Origin: Buttiauxella noackiae ATCC 51607
Lineage (GTDB): Bacteria; Pseudomonadota; Gammaproteobacteria; Enterobacterales; Enterobacteriaceae
Reading direction: 5' to 3'
Assembly: GCF_001654865.1 (NCBI RefSeq)
Contig: NZ_LXEO01000016.1
Coordinates: forward strand, 25,642-89,641
DNA: 64,000 nucleotides
Shown here one piece after another: positions 63,695 through 64,000 of the stretch. How positions within the stretch are numbered: the stretch's first letter is position 1; every line of letters begins with the position of its first letter. The notes beneath the pieces were generated by a model. It did not search any database. It had not been told where the DNA came from and was given only the letters and a program-made list of their open reading frames with translations. The translations under genes and the position numbers were made by a program.

Positions 63695-64000
63695 TTAGCT
63701 ACCGATAATTCCGCCATCAGCTTTAACAATAACGACAGTGGAAGATCGTGGGCGACTGTTTTTATCACCGTCAGGCCAGGTGGAGACGGCGGTAGGATTT
63801 GCCGGATCGCTGATATCGTCACCAGGTTCACCTGGGTGTTGAATATTAATAAACAGCGTGCGGTTATCTGGGGTAAAGGCGATGCCGGTTATCTCACAAC
63901 CACGCGGACCAGTCAGGAAACGCCGATATTCGTTGGTGCCTGGAACAGTGGCGAGCATCTGGTTGTTGCCCATACCTTCATAGGCTTTTTTGTTGATAGT
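63695..64000 (-). CDS. phoX: PhoX-family phosphatase (3' part; continues beyond window)
   Basis: The last 101 residues are visible; the gene runs on past the right edge. The sequence TINKKAYEGMGNNQML, FLTGPRGCEITGIAFTPD, TLFINIQHPGEPGDD, STWPDG and RPRSSTVVIVKADGG is typical of the C-terminus of PhoX/DUF839 proteins, calcium/iron-dependent alkaline phosphatases that are exported by Tat in known members. The N-terminal Tat signal is outside the window. E. coli has no PhoX, so this is a lineage-specific gene next to the tRNA pair. Confidence 0.88.
   Translation of the reverse strand, partial: TINKKAYEGMGNNQMLATVPGTNEYRRFLTGPRGCEITGIAFTPDNRTLFINIQHPGEPGDDISDPANPTAVSTWPDGDKNSRPRSSTVVIVKADGGIIGS

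Noticed and set aside
1..64000. CRISPR arrays, prophage, insertion sequences, toxin-antitoxin or defence genes
   Set aside because: I searched for spaced direct repeats, transposase or integrase motifs and small paired genes and saw none.

Overview
The window is a chromosomal segment of a gammaproteobacterium of the Enterobacteriaceae. Most genes are close, full-length relatives of Escherichia coli/Salmonella genes, and several are in the same order as in E. coli: yciC-yciB-yciA; dcp / ydfG-rspR-ydfI; rspA, ynfA-ynfB-speG; cnu-ydgK-rsxABCDGE-nth-dtpA-gstA; pdxY-tyrS-pdxH-mliC-anmK; slyB/slyA/ydhIJK-sodC-ydhF-ydhL; nemRA-gloA-rnt; grxD/mepH/sodB; purR-punR/punC-cfa-ribC/mdtK-valV-valW. Differences from E. 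coli (an inserted guaD-xdhABC cluster, a rearranged rspA operon, a lone eptA-like gene, a PTS/beta-glucosidase operon next to cfa, no ydhP, a PhoX gene after the tRNAs) suggest a non-Escherichia genus. Buttiauxella or Kluyvera would fit, but I cannot fix the genus from sequence alone.

Layout: (1) 1-2 kb, the end of a MerR regulator and a DUF523-DUF1722 (TudS-like) gene with a possible MerR operator and a 17-codon small ORF between them. (2) 2-4.6 kb, yciC, yciB, a small exported protein and yciA. (3) 4.6-12.5 kb, dcp behind a purine-catabolic operon (guaD-xdhA-xdhB-xdhC) whose upstream region has two PurR-like boxes. (4) 12.9-20.3 kb, ydfG, rspR and a four-gene operon (rspA, uxaC-like, sugar-acid symporter, ydfI) that encodes uptake plus a complete glucuronate-to-KDG route. 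(5) 20.5-24 kb, small membrane/periplasmic genes, speG, ydgJ, cnu, ydgK. (6) 24-30 kb, the rsx electron-transport complex and nth. (7) 31-38 kb, dtpA, gstA, vitamin B6 genes, tyrS, mliC, anmK. (8) 38-49 kb, envelope and stress genes: PhoP-type slyB promoter, slyA, an efflux trio, sodC, an EptA-like lipid A modification gene with a PmrA-like box, and the NemR electrophile-detoxification genes. (9) 49-56 kb, grxD, mepH, sodB, ynhF, purR, punR/punC. (10) 55.5-57 kb, cfa with an elaborate leader. (11) 57-61 kb, an aryl/cello-beta-glucoside PTS operon. (12) 61-64 kb, ribC, mdtK, two identical tRNA-Val(GAC) genes and the 3' part of a phoX gene.

The window is mainly core genome; I found no phage, insertion sequence, CRISPR array or defence island. 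The most interesting signals are regulatory: a perfect SlyA palindrome just upstream of the cfa P1 promoter, identical to the one at slyA itself; an intrinsic terminator inside the cfa leader between P1 and the conserved RydC-pairing site; PurR boxes over a purine catabolism operon; a second NemR-like operator behind a terminator between nemR and nemA; and three ERIC-derived elements, two forming parts of the 5' leaders of gloA and sodB.
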